Below are positions 48,001 through 56,961 of a DNA stretch of 64,000 bases, piece after piece. Origin of the DNA: Maylandia zebra (lineage: Eukaryota; Chordata; Actinopteri; Cichliformes; Cichlidae); contig NC_135177.1 in the NCBI RefSeq assembly GCF_041146795.1, positions 24,234,060 to 24,298,059 of the forward strand. The letters are read 5' to 3'. The notes below the pieces were generated by a model. That model was given only the letters and a program-made list of their open reading frames with translations. It made no database searches and was not told the origin of the DNA. How positions within the stretch are numbered: the first letter of the stretch is position 1; every line of letters starts with the position of its first letter. Both the position numbers and the translations under genes were made by a program.

Positions 48001-50950
48001 GTTCATTCCCCATCATATTGTGCATCATAACAATAAGCCTAGGATAGTTTTCAACTGTTCCTTCCAATACAGGCAAGACTGTCTTAACGATCAGCTGCTA
48101 CCAGGTCCAACTCTCGGTCCATCCTTAATAGGTGTCCTGTTGAGATTTAGGGAGCACCCTGTTGCTGTGAGTGGGGACATACGAGGTATGTTCCATCAGG
48201 TGCGGCTTCTTCCGCATGACCGGCCCCTGCTGAGATTCGTGTGGAGAGATATGGAAAGAGATCGGAGCCCGGACATTTATGAGTGGTGTGTCCTGCCCTT
48301 TGGAACCACATGCAGCCCCTGTTGTGCCACGTATGCCCTTCAGCGCCATGTGCAGGATCATAAAGATGGCAATGAACAAGTACTAGACTCAGTGCTGTGC
48401 TCATTTTATGTCGATAACTGTTTGCAATCTCTGCCCTTTGCTTTGCAGGCACGACCACTTGTCGATAACATCAGAGAGTTGCTATCTACTGGTGGTTTCG
48501 AAATCCGACAGTGGGCAAGTAACTACCCAGAGGCCATTGCTCATCTCCCCTCTGAAGCAAAGTCCCCTACCTGCGAGCTGTGGTTGACTGAACACCAACC
48601 AGATCCCCAAGAACCAACCTTAGGCTTGGCATGGCACTGCTCCACAGACCAGATTGCCTACAGATGTCGGCCAGTGGTTCCTCAGGAGTCAACCATGAGA
48701 AATATCTACAGCATCCTCGCCTCTCAATACGACCCACTGGGCTTCATCATCCCCTTCACGACCCGGGCAAAGGTTATTGTTCAACGTCTGTGGCAGAATG
48801 ACAGGAACTGGGATGATCCCATCGAGGGCGAGTTACTCCAGCGGTGGCAAGAGTGGGTGAGTGAGTTACAGTATCTACAAGAAATCTGTCTGCCTAGATG
48901 CTACATAGCCCCAGCAACCCAAGAGGGAACTTTCCAGCTGCATGTATTCTGTGATGCGTCAGAGAGTGCTTACGGAGCAGTGGCATATTTGAGATTTAAA
49001 TCGGCAGAACATGAGGTCCACACTGCCTTTATCATGGCCAGATCACGTGTAGCTCCCCGCAAGAAACTGTCAATTCCCCGTTTAGAGCTGTGTGCTGTAC
49101 TGGCTGGGGCACAACTGTCTAGACTCCTCCTCAGTGAGCTTACTCTGCCCATTAGTGAGACTACTTTATGGACCGATTCTACCACTGTGTTGAACTGGAT
49201 CCAGTCCGAGTCCTGTCACTATAAAGTGTTTGTAGGTACTCGTATTGCCGAAATACAGGAGCTGACTGAGGCCGCCAGCTGGAGGTATGTCCCCTCGGCT
49301 TTGAACCCAGCAGATGACATCACCCGGGGAAAACCATTACGTGAGCTGTCAAAACCTAGCCAGTGGATGGATGGGCCCCCCTTCCTGAGACAAGCATCTG
49401 AGCAGTGGCCAGCACGACCTACTGTGAGTACAGACACTGAAGATAATACTGAGTTAAAGAAATCAGCTTTCTGTGCCTGTGTCACTACAGATTTGGCACA
49501 GTCTGATCCTGCATACAACACCTGGGCTGATTTGGTGCAGGCCACCCACCTGTCTTCTCACGGGGCGGCTGGCCTCCCTATGTCAGCAGCACAACGACTA
49601 GAGACAGAAGTTCAAATTCTCAAACAGGCGCAACAAGAAAGCTTCCCTGTTGAAGTACACACCCTTAAATCTGGGAAAGAGGTGTACAAAGACAGCAGAC
49701 TGAGCAACCTTTCTCCCGAATATGACAGTCAGCTTGGCCTCATACGAGTAGGTGGACGCCTCCGGCGAGCAGAGCAGATGGATGTTGACACTCTGCATCC
49801 TATCGTGTTGTCACCAGGCCATCCTACTACTCAGCTCATCATCAAAGACTATGATACACGTCTCCTGCATCCTGGCCCAGAACGTGTCTTTGCCGAATTG
49901 AGACGCAGGTATTGGATTTTAAGAGGCAGACAGGCCATAAGGAAGCATCAGTATCGCTGTTTGGAGTGTAAGAAGTGGAGAGCCAAGCCTGTTTCACCGA
50001 AGATGTCTGATCTCCCTGCTACCCGCTTGCGATTAAATCAGCCGCCATTCTGGTCCACAGGAATTGACTGTTTTGGCCCTTTCACTATAAAGATAGGCAG
50101 GAGACAAGAAAAACGGTGGGGCATTATATTTAAATGCCTTACGACCCGCTGCATTCACCTCGACCTTCTCACTGGTATGGACACTGACTCCTTTCTCATG
50201 GCTCTGCGCAGATTTATTGCTCGAAGAGGAAAACCCTTTGAAATACTGAGTGATCAGGGCACCAATTTCAGAGGAGGAGACAGAGAGCTGCAGGAGGCAT
50301 TCAAAGTGATGGAGCCACGACTGCAGGAGAAGCTCAGTGAACAGAGCATCACTTTCCACTTCAACCCTCCGCATGCTCCACATTTTGGGGGAGCCTGGGA
50401 ACGGGAGATCCGTTCAGTCAAATCTGCACTTCAAGTTGCCCTCAAAGGTCAAGCGGTGCCAGAGGATTTGTTGCTTACTGTTCTTATTGAAGTAGAGGGC
50501 ATACTTAATTCCAAGCCACTGGGATATGTTTCCTCGGATATTGCAGATGTTGACCCGATCACGCCAAATATGTTGCTCATGGGGCGGCGCGATGCTTCCC
50601 TTCCCCAGGCAGTATATGGCACCAGAGAAGAACTTGGAAGGCGAAAATGGCGTCACAGCCAAGTCATAGCGGACCGGTTCTGGACTCAGTTCATTCAGCG
50701 CTACCTGCCTGGACTGCAGCCTCGCCAGAAGTGGAACCAGACTACTCCACCTTTGAAAGTGGGACAGACTGTCATGGTGGTGGACTATCAGCTCCCACGG
50801 GCTTCCTGGCCCGTAGGACAGGTAACACAGGTGTTTCCCAGCCCGGATGGACAGGTGCGAGTAGCTGAAGTCGCTATTGGGGAACATAAATACCAACGGC
50901 CTGTGTCAAAACTTATCACGTTACCTGAACTGTCAGCTGAACGTCCTTAG
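45050..50950 (+). CDS. BEL/Pao gag-pol polyprotein (1966 aa)
   Basis: One frame from ATG at 45050 (in 'aacatggcggc') to the stop at 50950; the frame is open further upstream but has no earlier ATG. Order, in approximate residues: a Pro/Gln/Ser-rich N-terminus to about 320; a gag core at about 340-530; three Cys/His clusters (CPFCSSTEHYLSSC, CWRCGRSHQPDSC, CATCGEQH) at about 580-645; aspartic protease (LDDGSERT) near 702; reverse transcriptase with FYVDNC near 1118; RNase H (CDASESAYGA) near 1301; integrase zinc finger (HPGPERV...CLECKKW) near 1606-1640; D,D,E residues in GIDCFGPF, SDQGTNF and GGAWEREI near 1671, 1734 and 1781. Domain order PR-RT-RH-IN fits BEL/Pao. The RT box reads YVDN rather than YVDD. 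No stop or frameshift seen. Confidence 0.95.
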   Translation: MAASQYDEEQQGARQRRPHRAPRYLDDFIWTYPPQPTNPVPPNTNAATPIHQIAGIDGSPEMERIRRMEQCVTQVQEQMREIQSAIQVSLNFGQRTPQVQLQTQVRSHSMPLLTVDNNPTQAPPMGGLENIPPISPVIPGPQFHTVQQTSPSTAHHVDNPQILQSTAPTLPVNRPIPQSPLYVHSSMPSAAQPTPVVPRSASTATEQPHPPWYQQRDLNWQSSTPQWSVPHSAAQFSIPGTMQYPVTLPPGMPSPGYPPWTSGPPLSQPYVTPVLPPAVSSQYTYQHPAPAAPVSSQHDVIQSSPQHSSSLLSSQRPNLMEMAISSSYGIPKPNLIRFTTGKESDFLLLKKGLDGVLGPHPHLSEDYKFQVLLDHLKFPPAFQLAKRYVHDTMPFSKAMQALQQRYGQPRQLVQGEINNILRAPTVKAGDAQGFEDFALSVSSLVGLLNSMEGAAKSELECGSHVDRLLSKLPFSYQDSFAEYCLAKGILRSDSANTYTLPDFAQWLERKSQAIQISRRATESYISDKPRSDRRDKSSRPLKTSSSVYYGTDKPTTPTANTTSAPTDSKEPMKGKKREKFKPYCPFCSSTEHYLSSCSDFSKLSTTQIITWINDNKRCWRCGRSHQPDSCNLKKPCATCGEQHLQILHEAASRSNKSILTLSTASSMVYLDQVTHSGRVMLKVVPVTLHNNGRSLSTYAILDDGSERTIVLSAAVHYLQLNITEESLKLRTIRQEVSQLHGASVSFELSAPSSPQIKHHIRRVFTAKELNLAKQSCPVDILRQRYPHLADVPIKAFKDVQPMLLIGSDNVQLITPLSPVKVGPLGSPVAVNTNLGWAIQGPATFLHLPTEASCLHTSLLPSPSQALRQNVEKLWQLDVLPFRSEKEVTRSKQDKEALELLQKTTERVQVDGVARYATPLLRRRDSTKLRTDHDAVMALLRSTEKRLIKDPDLAAVYNAEIHKLEQAGYVRKLTPEEANLTDESWFIPHHIVHHNNKPRIVFNCSFQYRQDCLNDQLLPGPTLGPSLIGVLLRFREHPVAVSGDIRGMFHQVRLLPHDRPLLRFVWRDMERDRSPDIYEWCVLPFGTTCSPCCATYALQRHVQDHKDGNEQVLDSVLCSFYVDNCLQSLPFALQARPLVDNIRELLSTGGFEIRQWASNYPEAIAHLPSEAKSPTCELWLTEHQPDPQEPTLGLAWHCSTDQIAYRCRPVVPQESTMRNIYSILASQYDPLGFIIPFTTRAKVIVQRLWQNDRNWDDPIEGELLQRWQEWVSELQYLQEICLPRCYIAPATQEGTFQLHVFCDASESAYGAVAYLRFKSAEHEVHTAFIMARSRVAPRKKLSIPRLELCAVLAGAQLSRLLLSELTLPISETTLWTDSTTVLNWIQSESCHYKVFVGTRIAEIQELTEAASWRYVPSALNPADDITRGKPLRELSKPSQWMDGPPFLRQASEQWPARPTVSTDTEDNTELKKSAFCACVTTDLAQSDPAYNTWADLVQATHLSSHGAAGLPMSAAQRLETEVQILKQAQQESFPVEVHTLKSGKEVYKDSRLSNLSPEYDSQLGLIRVGGRLRRAEQMDVDTLHPIVLSPGHPTTQLIIKDYDTRLLHPGPERVFAELRRRYWILRGRQAIRKHQYRCLECKKWRAKPVSPKMSDLPATRLRLNQPPFWSTGIDCFGPFTIKIGRRQEKRWGIIFKCLTTRCIHLDLLTGMDTDSFLMALRRFIARRGKPFEILSDQGTNFRGGDRELQEAFKVMEPRLQEKLSEQSITFHFNPPHAPHFGGAWEREIRSVKSALQVALKGQAVPEDLLLTVLIEVEGILNSKPLGYVSSDIADVDPITPNMLLMGRRDASLPQAVYGTREELGRRKWRHSQVIADRFWTQFIQRYLPGLQPRQKWNQTTPPLKVGQTVMVVDYQLPRASWPVGQVTQVFPSPDGQVRVAEVAIGEHKYQRPVSKLITLPELSAERP

Positions 50951-50993
50951 TTATATTCACATGGGTTTTTGATGTTTACTAATGTGCTATACA

Positions 50994-51007
50994 CATTAGG
51001 GGGCGGC
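50994..51007 (+). other. BEL/Pao polypurine tract
   Basis: 'ttagggggcggc' lies directly before the 3' LTR. Short and imperfect, but in the right place to prime plus-strand synthesis. Confidence 0.55.
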
Positions 51008-51691
51008 TGTAGAAAACCCCTGTGATTTGTGTATATAGACTGTTCCACGGACCCCCTCTAACCACTGCTAAGATGGTACATTCCTCCCATCCCTTGTTTG
51101 TGTTTGCGCTGGTCCACCTTGATAGCGCTGGTGGAGCTGGGCTGTTGTACTGAACATGTGTAGTGCGTGTGCGTGAATGATAAGTAAGTGCCTTGTATTT
51201 GTTTGTTCTATGGTTGTAACTTATCATATACTTAGCTATGTACATTGGGTGATGCTTAGTAGAGTTTTCCAGCTGTTCGTGTAGCCACGAGACACTGTAT
51301 ATTCACGCTGATTTGACCAAAATGGCGCTACCCTTGTGAACTGAGCTGCCCAAAGTAAAGATGGAGTCTATCCCTGTGCAGCAGCCCATTTGTGTCCACC
51401 AGGGGGTGGTGTTTAGTCATTTCTGTTCAACCCTTTCTGTATTATTTAGACCAGTTTGGTTGACTTTAATTGTTTGCTAATTGTAATTTCTGTTATTTTA
51501 CAGAACCACACACACACATATACATATACTCACACGAATTCACTTCTGGAGATGTTTGGATTAAAAGAACCCTAATTATCATTGCTGTGGACCCTCTCTT
51601 TCATCATATAAGTCACCTGTGCCTTCTGACCGAGGATAGGAAAATCCTGCTGTAATTTGCCAGTCTATTAAGCACACACATGTCCAGTTCA
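51008..51691 (+). repeat. BEL/Pao 3' LTR
   Basis: Same 684 bp as the 5' LTR, with no difference seen by eye, followed by the target duplication 'gtgac'. Carries the second copy of the CTCF-like motif at 51396-51409. Confidence 0.96.
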
Positions 51692-52790
51692 GTGACTGTG
51701 GAGGCCATTTGAGTACAGAAAACTCATTGCCACGCTCAAGAAACCAGTTGTGAGCTTTGTGACATGGCACATTATCCTGCTGGAAGCCGACATCAGAAGA
51801 CGGGCACACTGGTCATAAAGGTCAGCAACAACACTCAGGTAAGCTATGCTGTTCATGCTCACTTGGTATTAAGGGTCCAAAGTGTGCCAAGAATCATCCC
51901 TCACATCTTTACACCACAACAGCCACTTTAAATGTTGATACAAAGCACGATGGATCCATGCTATTGTGCTGTTTACACCCAATTCTGACGATATCATCTG
52001 AATTTTGCAGCAGACTCATCGCATGAGGCGACATTTTTCTAATATTTCATTGTCATTAACAGTGCATTTAGGTGTAAACTGTGTGAGCAGCACCTGGTTG
52101 TAAAGGCCAGAATGCAGTTTTCAAAGTTTCCAAAGCGAACTTTGGTAGATGATGCTTGGTCAATGTGTTGTAGATATGGATGAAAGGTTTCTCATCAGTA
52201 CCAAGAAAAGCAACACTTTTTAAGCCTCAACAACACAAAGCAGATGGAAAATATCAGCAGGTACTGAAAAGGCTCAGAAAAGAAAAAAGAAAAAAAGAGA
52301 GAGAAAAAAATTTCATTGTCTGGTTTTTGTGACCCCATGTAAATCATAGCCTCAGTGTCCTGTTCTTAGTTGACAGGAGTGGGAACTGGGTGTGGCCTTC
52401 TGCTGCTGTAGCCTATCTGCTTCAAGGTTCAGCATGTTGTGCATTCAGAGATGCTGTTCTGTGGCTGTAATGAGTGGTTATTTGAGCTACTGTTTCTTTT
52501 CTGTGAGCTCAAAGCAGTCTGTCCATTCTCTTCTGAACTCTGACATTAACAAGGCTCCACAGAGACGGTTGTGTGGGAAAATCGCAGTTTCTAAAACACT
52601 CAGACCAGCCCTCCTGATACCAATAACCAAACCATGTTCAAAGTCAATTAAATCATCTTTCTTCCTCGTTCTGACGCTCAGTTTGAACTTTAGCAGGTCA
52701 TCTTCACCACATCTACATATAAACCTAATAAACTGAGCTGCTGCATTAAGAATTAATTAGACAGGTTAAGAAAGTGTCTGGTGAGTGTAT

Positions 52791-53419
52791 GCGTAGACCT
52801 TTTAATTTCCATATGCGTGTTACCTGATTTACTAAAAAAAAGTACTTAAAAAAAAGGAAAAGAAAATAGGCAAATCCCAATTGGACATCTTCAGATATTT
52901 TCCAAGATTTATGAACCAATGTTTATTTTCTATAGGCATTTATTACCCTTTATCTAACCAGGAAGTGATACTCTTGAAATAAAGAATCTCTTTTGTGAGA
53001 GTGTCATGCATCCATACAGGCAGGTTAAGGCAGGTTTTTCAATGTAAAGTAGAGAAAACCTGCACGACTATGGTAGAAAATGCAAACTCCATACAGAAGT
53101 AATGAAAGCACAAGTGACAGGTAATGGACTAAAGTGAGCAAATGCTTGAATACATTCGATCTGCATTCAGAACTACACTGAATTATGACCCACATTCTCT
53201 TCAGCCAAGTCCAGAAGCCTGAGTTCAGTTATAAAGCTGCCACACAACATTTAAATCTTGCAACTACAATTCAAGACCCGTTAAATACTCAAGATATTTC
53301 TCATATACTCTAACCTTTGCAGATCTGCTTTCAGGTACAATGCACCACAAAGACTGAAGGAAATCCAAACTGTCCTAAAACTACAGACTTTCACTCTCCT
53401 CGGGGATCTTGGAGCTTTA
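52791..53419. other. spacer, nothing recognised
   Basis: AT-rich sequence between the Tc1-like remnant and the Penelope-like remnant. No coding or repeat family identified. Confidence 0.5.
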
Positions 53420-54300
53420 TTACCTGTTTTTTTTGGTTTGTTTTTTTTGTTCCTCCTGCTCATAATTTCCTGCTGTGTTTACAGTCAAAGAGTCAAACCT
53501 TAGATACTGATCTGTATGTGAAGGTTTACGGTACACATCAGCTTTTAGATGTCCCCCACTGATGGAAATCTCAGTAATAAGAAGGCTAACCTGCCACTTT
53601 TCATATCCTCCCTGGTGAATTTGATGTCGGTCCACCGAGTTAATGTGATCCGTGAATTAAGGTTTGACTCTCATCATCCAATGGAGCATAAACTGAGTGC
53701 CATCAGGACGCTACAACACAGAGCGAACACCATCCCCACAGACGCAGCGGCCAGGGAAGTAGAAGAACATCACATCAAGGAGGCCCTGAGTAAATGTGGT
53801 TATCCCAGCTGGACATTTGTCAAAGCTGGGAAGGCGCCTAAAGAAAGCTTCAGCCGATTCAGGAGAGAAGGACAACCGCCGCCTAAGCAAAAACCTGCAG
53901 TTATCCCGTATGTGTCAGGAGTATCGGATCAGTTGAGACTCTGTCTCTGTGGCTTTTAAACCTCAAAACACGCTGCGCCAAAAACTGGTCCACCCCAAGG
54001 ATCAAACAGAGTAACATAGTGTACGCTGTTAAGTGCCGGGAGGATTGCAGGATTTATACATCGGGGAAACCAAACAACCTCAGTGGTCTAATCAGCGGGT
54101 GTTGATCAATGGTCACGAGAATTTGCATAATTACGATGAAGGAACTGACCACCCGGCCCATTGTTCCTTCACTGGGCTGGTTTCAGTCATTATGCAAATG
54201 AACTGTTTATAAAATGCAGTCAGCTGAGACTGAAGAAGTCACTTGGATGAGTGACAAAACGTTTCTTCCACTGAAAAACGCTACGTGAGATGAACAGAAT
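53420..54300. mobile_element. Penelope-like element remnant with inverted 5' part
   Basis: Minus strand, about 53620-53489: the end of a Penelope-type reverse transcriptase (GGHLKADVYRKPSHTDQYLRFDS). Plus strand from about 53659: the direct continuation of that protein (RFDSHHPMEHKLSAIRTLQHRANTIPTD, then YPSWTFVKAGKAP). It is followed near 54050 by the GIY-YIG-type endonuclease start (DLYIGETKQP) and, after a deletion, by the family's 3' end with 'ctgaagaagtcacttggatgagtgacaaaacgtttctt'. The 13-bp 'aaggtttgactct' occurs at both broken ends in opposite orientation (53489-53501 and 53659-53671). Dead copy. Confidence 0.85.
53549..53959 (+). pseudogene. Penelope-like RT/endonuclease linker fragment
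   Basis: A 136-codon open frame holding the region between reverse transcriptase and GIY-YIG endonuclease of a Penelope-like element. Only the part after about 53660 is homologous; the start of the frame runs across the inverted junction. The frame closes at 53959 and the endonuclease continues in another frame, so it encodes no functional protein. Confidence 0.75.
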
Positions 54301-54459
54301 CAACTTATGGAGTGCCACTGTGATATTTTTAATCATAAATATGCCACCTGCCATTAATTTGTCGACTTCTCCGACAGCTTTTTGTAGTTTTCATAGGACC
54401 ATGCCCCTTTGCACTGCTTCCAAGCACTTTGCTTTCTATTGTGTGCCTTTCTCTTGTTT

Positions 54460-54460
<1 letters not shown>

Positions 54461-54512
<52 letters not shown>
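54461..54512. repeat. (GT)8(AT)18 compound microsatellite
   Basis: Eight GT units pass directly into about eighteen AT units. Open frames across it on both strands are artefacts of the repeat. Confidence 0.97.
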
Positions 54513-54514
<2 letters not shown>

Positions 54515-54547
54515 TCTGTTTGCCATTTATTCCTAATTTATTTATTT

Positions 54548-54640
54548 TTTTACTATTTGTTTTTGCACCCGCGAGATGGCGTGGAGCACCTATAATTTCG
54601 TTGTACATGTACAGTAATAGTAAAGAGCTAATCTATCTAT
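54548..54640 (+). mobile_element. short LINE 3' tail
   Basis: 'tttttgcacccgcgagatggcgtggagcacctataatttcgttgtacatgtacagtaatagtaaagagctaatctatctatc' resembles the terminal segment of a fish LINE: a 'tttcgttgtayatgtacaatgacaataaag' motif plus a TCTA-repeat tail. Severely 5'-truncated. Confidence 0.5.
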
Positions 54641-55754
54641 CGACCAATGTGGCAATTTTTTAAACATTGTAATCTCTGACTTTACTGTAACTTTTCACTT
54701 ATAATTATCACATTTTACTATTCTATTGTGAACTAGCAAGTCTGTTTACGCAAATACTGTTTACGCAATTTATGTACTGTTTCCGCAAATACTCATAAAA
54801 ATGATGAAAAACTATAATTAATTACATTAGGACAGCTCAGAATATCTGTCATGGATTAGGGGACCCGTATAGCTATAATAACCACAAATAAAGCCATTAA
54901 AAAAGCATTCTTGTATAATTTTTTTTTTTTTAAAGTCAGTAATTTTATCTGTTAACTCTGCTTGGTCGTTTGAGGGTTAAACATATCCTCCAAAGTCTTC
55001 AAAGAGACAAAAGAACAGACAAAGCATAAAAAGTAAAGTAGCAGCAGTAGAAACAGGCAACAACGAAGCTCAATGACAAAAAAAAAAGTATTGCAAAGCA
55101 GCAGCAGAAAAAGAAATATTTGTCACATATGCACAAGAAACTTACCCACAAGACATTATGTGGACTCTCCTCTTTGCACTAAGCCTAGATTAGTCTGTAC
55201 GAGGAAGTGATAGTGGGGTAAATCCCGAAGTCAATATTCCTCCGTCTCGGATCAGAGTAAAACTCACAGAAAGCATCAGGTTACTTTAACATTCTGCTCA
55301 TGAATTTTGAGCGCAAGTTAAATCCCCTTTTCCTTACACCCAGTCAGGCTCAAGTTTAGCCTTCCTCTCTGGCTCACTCTCTTTCATGATAAGATATCAG
55401 GCTTCATTACCGGCCCAGTAACCCTCCCGCCCTGTAATTTACTCCAATTTTCTTAATTAGGATTCTATCTGTGGGAGAAAATGTGCCTGTTCCTGTCCCT
55501 TCTTCTTTGCTCTTCCTCTAACAAACTCTTCCATATACAAATTCTCTCGGGTTTTTCCGCCTCGCTGCATTTGCTTCCATGTAAATTCCAATTTGTCTTT
55601 CCAGGTTTGCATGCAAATTATGGCATGCTTTGTGTGCGAGAACAGTATCAGGCTGTTCTGAACGTGTACTTTTTTGTGCATGCAAGCGTGAGAAATTAAA
55701 GAAAAACCTGCCTTAATGGAAGTTTTTAACGCCCCTTTATAAAAAAAACAAAAA
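54641..55754. other. spacer before the gypsy element, nothing recognised
   Basis: No convincing exon, RNA or repeat family. The open frames at about 55.46-55.77 kb have no recognisable features. Confidence 0.5.
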
Positions 55755-55759
55755 AATGG

Positions 55760-55951
55760 TGTCATGTATTGATATGGCTATGTCTTAAGGTGATGACCTT
55801 TGAACCAGATGTTGTTGTCCGAAGGAAGCCCCGTTAAGTGGCTAGTTGTAAGATGGACAGTGTTCAATAAAGCAACATAAATACCGTGCTTTATGTCCTG
55901 ATTCAATTCAGAGTGCTCTGCCTAATTTAGTAATAAGGTGAGCATACAACA
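55760..55951 (+). repeat. gypsy 5' LTR
   Basis: 192 bp with an 'aataaa' signal at 55866-55871. Short for a Ty3/gypsy LTR. It is followed by 'tggcgacgaggac', the expected place of the tRNA primer site; I could not assign the tRNA. Confidence 0.94.
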
Positions 55952-56034
55952 ATGGCGACGAGGACGACACGGACCTGGATTTGTTTTTGTGAGAAGTAGA
56001 CCCAGCGGCGGCACGGTGTTAGCGAAAAAAAAAC

Positions 56035-56961
56035 TTGTGGGCTAACATGGAAAAGTCGGGTATTCAACCGTTCGCCTGCTACACGGATCCAGCTACGCTC
56101 GGACCGAGATGGACGCGCTGGTTAACATCCTTCGAGTTGTTTGCTGATGGGAAAGGTCTTATTTTGACGGATGATGCTACAGACGCGATCAGACAGCGGA
56201 GACGCGCTCTTCTACTGCACATGGCCGGACAGGACGTCTTCTCCACTCTACCACAGACGGGAGAGGCAAAGGATTACAGCGCTGCGGTGACTGCGCTCAA
56301 CACTTACTGTGTTCCTCAAGTGAATGCAGCATACGCACGCCAAACTTTCCACAAATTGTCCCAAACACCAGGTGAGACTGTGCAACAATTTTGTACACGT
56401 TTGAGGCGAGCTGCAAAAGACTGTGACTTTCAAGCTGACAATGATAACCAGATACGGGACGCTATCCTGAGTAAATGCACTTCTGAATATGTACGGAGAA
56501 AGCTGCTTGAGGAGGGTCCAGGCTTAACTCTTCTTATTGTATTCTAATTTTTGCCTCATAACTTTTGCACTGTCCACTTCCTGCTGTGACAAAACAAATT
56601 TCCCACGTGTGGGACTAATAAAGGTTATCTTATCTTAACTCTAAATCGCACGTTAGAGGTGGCTTCACACTGTGAACGTGTGGAGGAGCAGATGGCGGCG
56701 ATGAGCGTCACCGGGGAAAAGAAAGGAGAGGACACGGTCAGCCGGATTTTTACAGCAAAGAAAGAGAAGAACAACAGACCAAAAGGAAAAATGAAAGATG
56801 ATAATAAAACAGAAAGACAGTGTTACAGGTGTGGTTATACTGACCACATGGGCAAAGATCCCAAATGCCCAGCACGAGGACAAACATGTCACAAGTGTAA
56901 TGGTAAGGACCACTTTTCAAAAATGTGTCGTACAAAAGAAACAAAATGTGAATGCTGTTGA
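56035..56961 (+). pseudogene. gypsy gag, split by a 111-bp insertion
   Basis: The first part runs to 56547 from a likely ATG at 56047 (MEKSGIQPFACYTDP). It is a typical gag core with 'WTRWLTSFELFADG' and 'ETVQQFCTRLRRAAKDCDF'. The second part (56643-56961), in the same reading phase, has two Cys-rich knuckles (CYRCGYTDHMGKDPKC, CHKCNGKDHFSKMC). Between them lies a LINE-tail insert of 111 bp (37 codons) that brings an in-frame stop at 56545. Because the insert length is a multiple of three, the phase is unchanged after it. The second part overlaps the start of the pol frame. Confidence 0.88.
56532..56642 (+). mobile_element. 111-bp LINE tail inserted in gypsy gag
   Basis: Contains 'ttgcactgtccacttcctgctgtgacaaaacaaatttcccacgtgtgggactaataaaggttatcttatctta', a well-known fish LINE 3' end with a TATCT/CTTA repeat tail. 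It is flanked by a 9-bp duplication 'cttaactct' (56523-56531 and 56634-56642). Extremely 5'-truncated non-LTR insertion, younger than the gypsy copy. Confidence 0.87.

Larger units (their letters stand above)
44326..51691 (+). mobile_element. complete BEL/Pao LTR retrotransposon
   Basis: LTRs at 44326-45009 and 51008-51691 (684 bp each) begin TG and end CA and look identical by eye. Perfect 5-bp target duplications 'gtgac' lie at 44321-44325 and 51692-51696. A tRNA primer site follows the 5' LTR, a purine-rich run precedes the 3' LTR, and one long gag-pol frame lies between. Identical LTRs and an unbroken frame imply a recent insertion (inference). No env-like frame is present. Confidence 0.97.
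44110..52790 (-). mobile_element. Tc1-like transposon remnant hosting a BEL/Pao insertion
   Basis: Outside the retroelement, 44110-44325 and 51697-52790 read on the minus strand as one Tc1-like transposase. The right part contains 'GFQQDNVPCHKAHNWFLE' and 'EFSVLKWPPQS'; the left part continues 'LNPIEHLWDVLEREV' and ends 'ALKAKAQS'. The junction falls exactly at the 5-bp duplication 'gtgac'. The N-terminal region (about 51.9-52.6 kb) is decayed. Near 52.74 kb the terminal motif 'cctaataaa..gtgtctggtgagtgta' is interrupted by roughly 40 foreign bases. Same family as the copy at 30.7 kb. Confidence 0.85.

Noticed and set aside
50414-50896. 160-codon minus-strand open frame inside the BEL/Pao element
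   Set aside because: Shadow of the integrase-coding frame on the other strand; no features of its own.
54290-54663. Overlapping open frames around 54.3-54.66 kb
   Set aside because: Created by the GT/AT microsatellite; the encoded Tyr-Ile and Cys-Val runs are low complexity.
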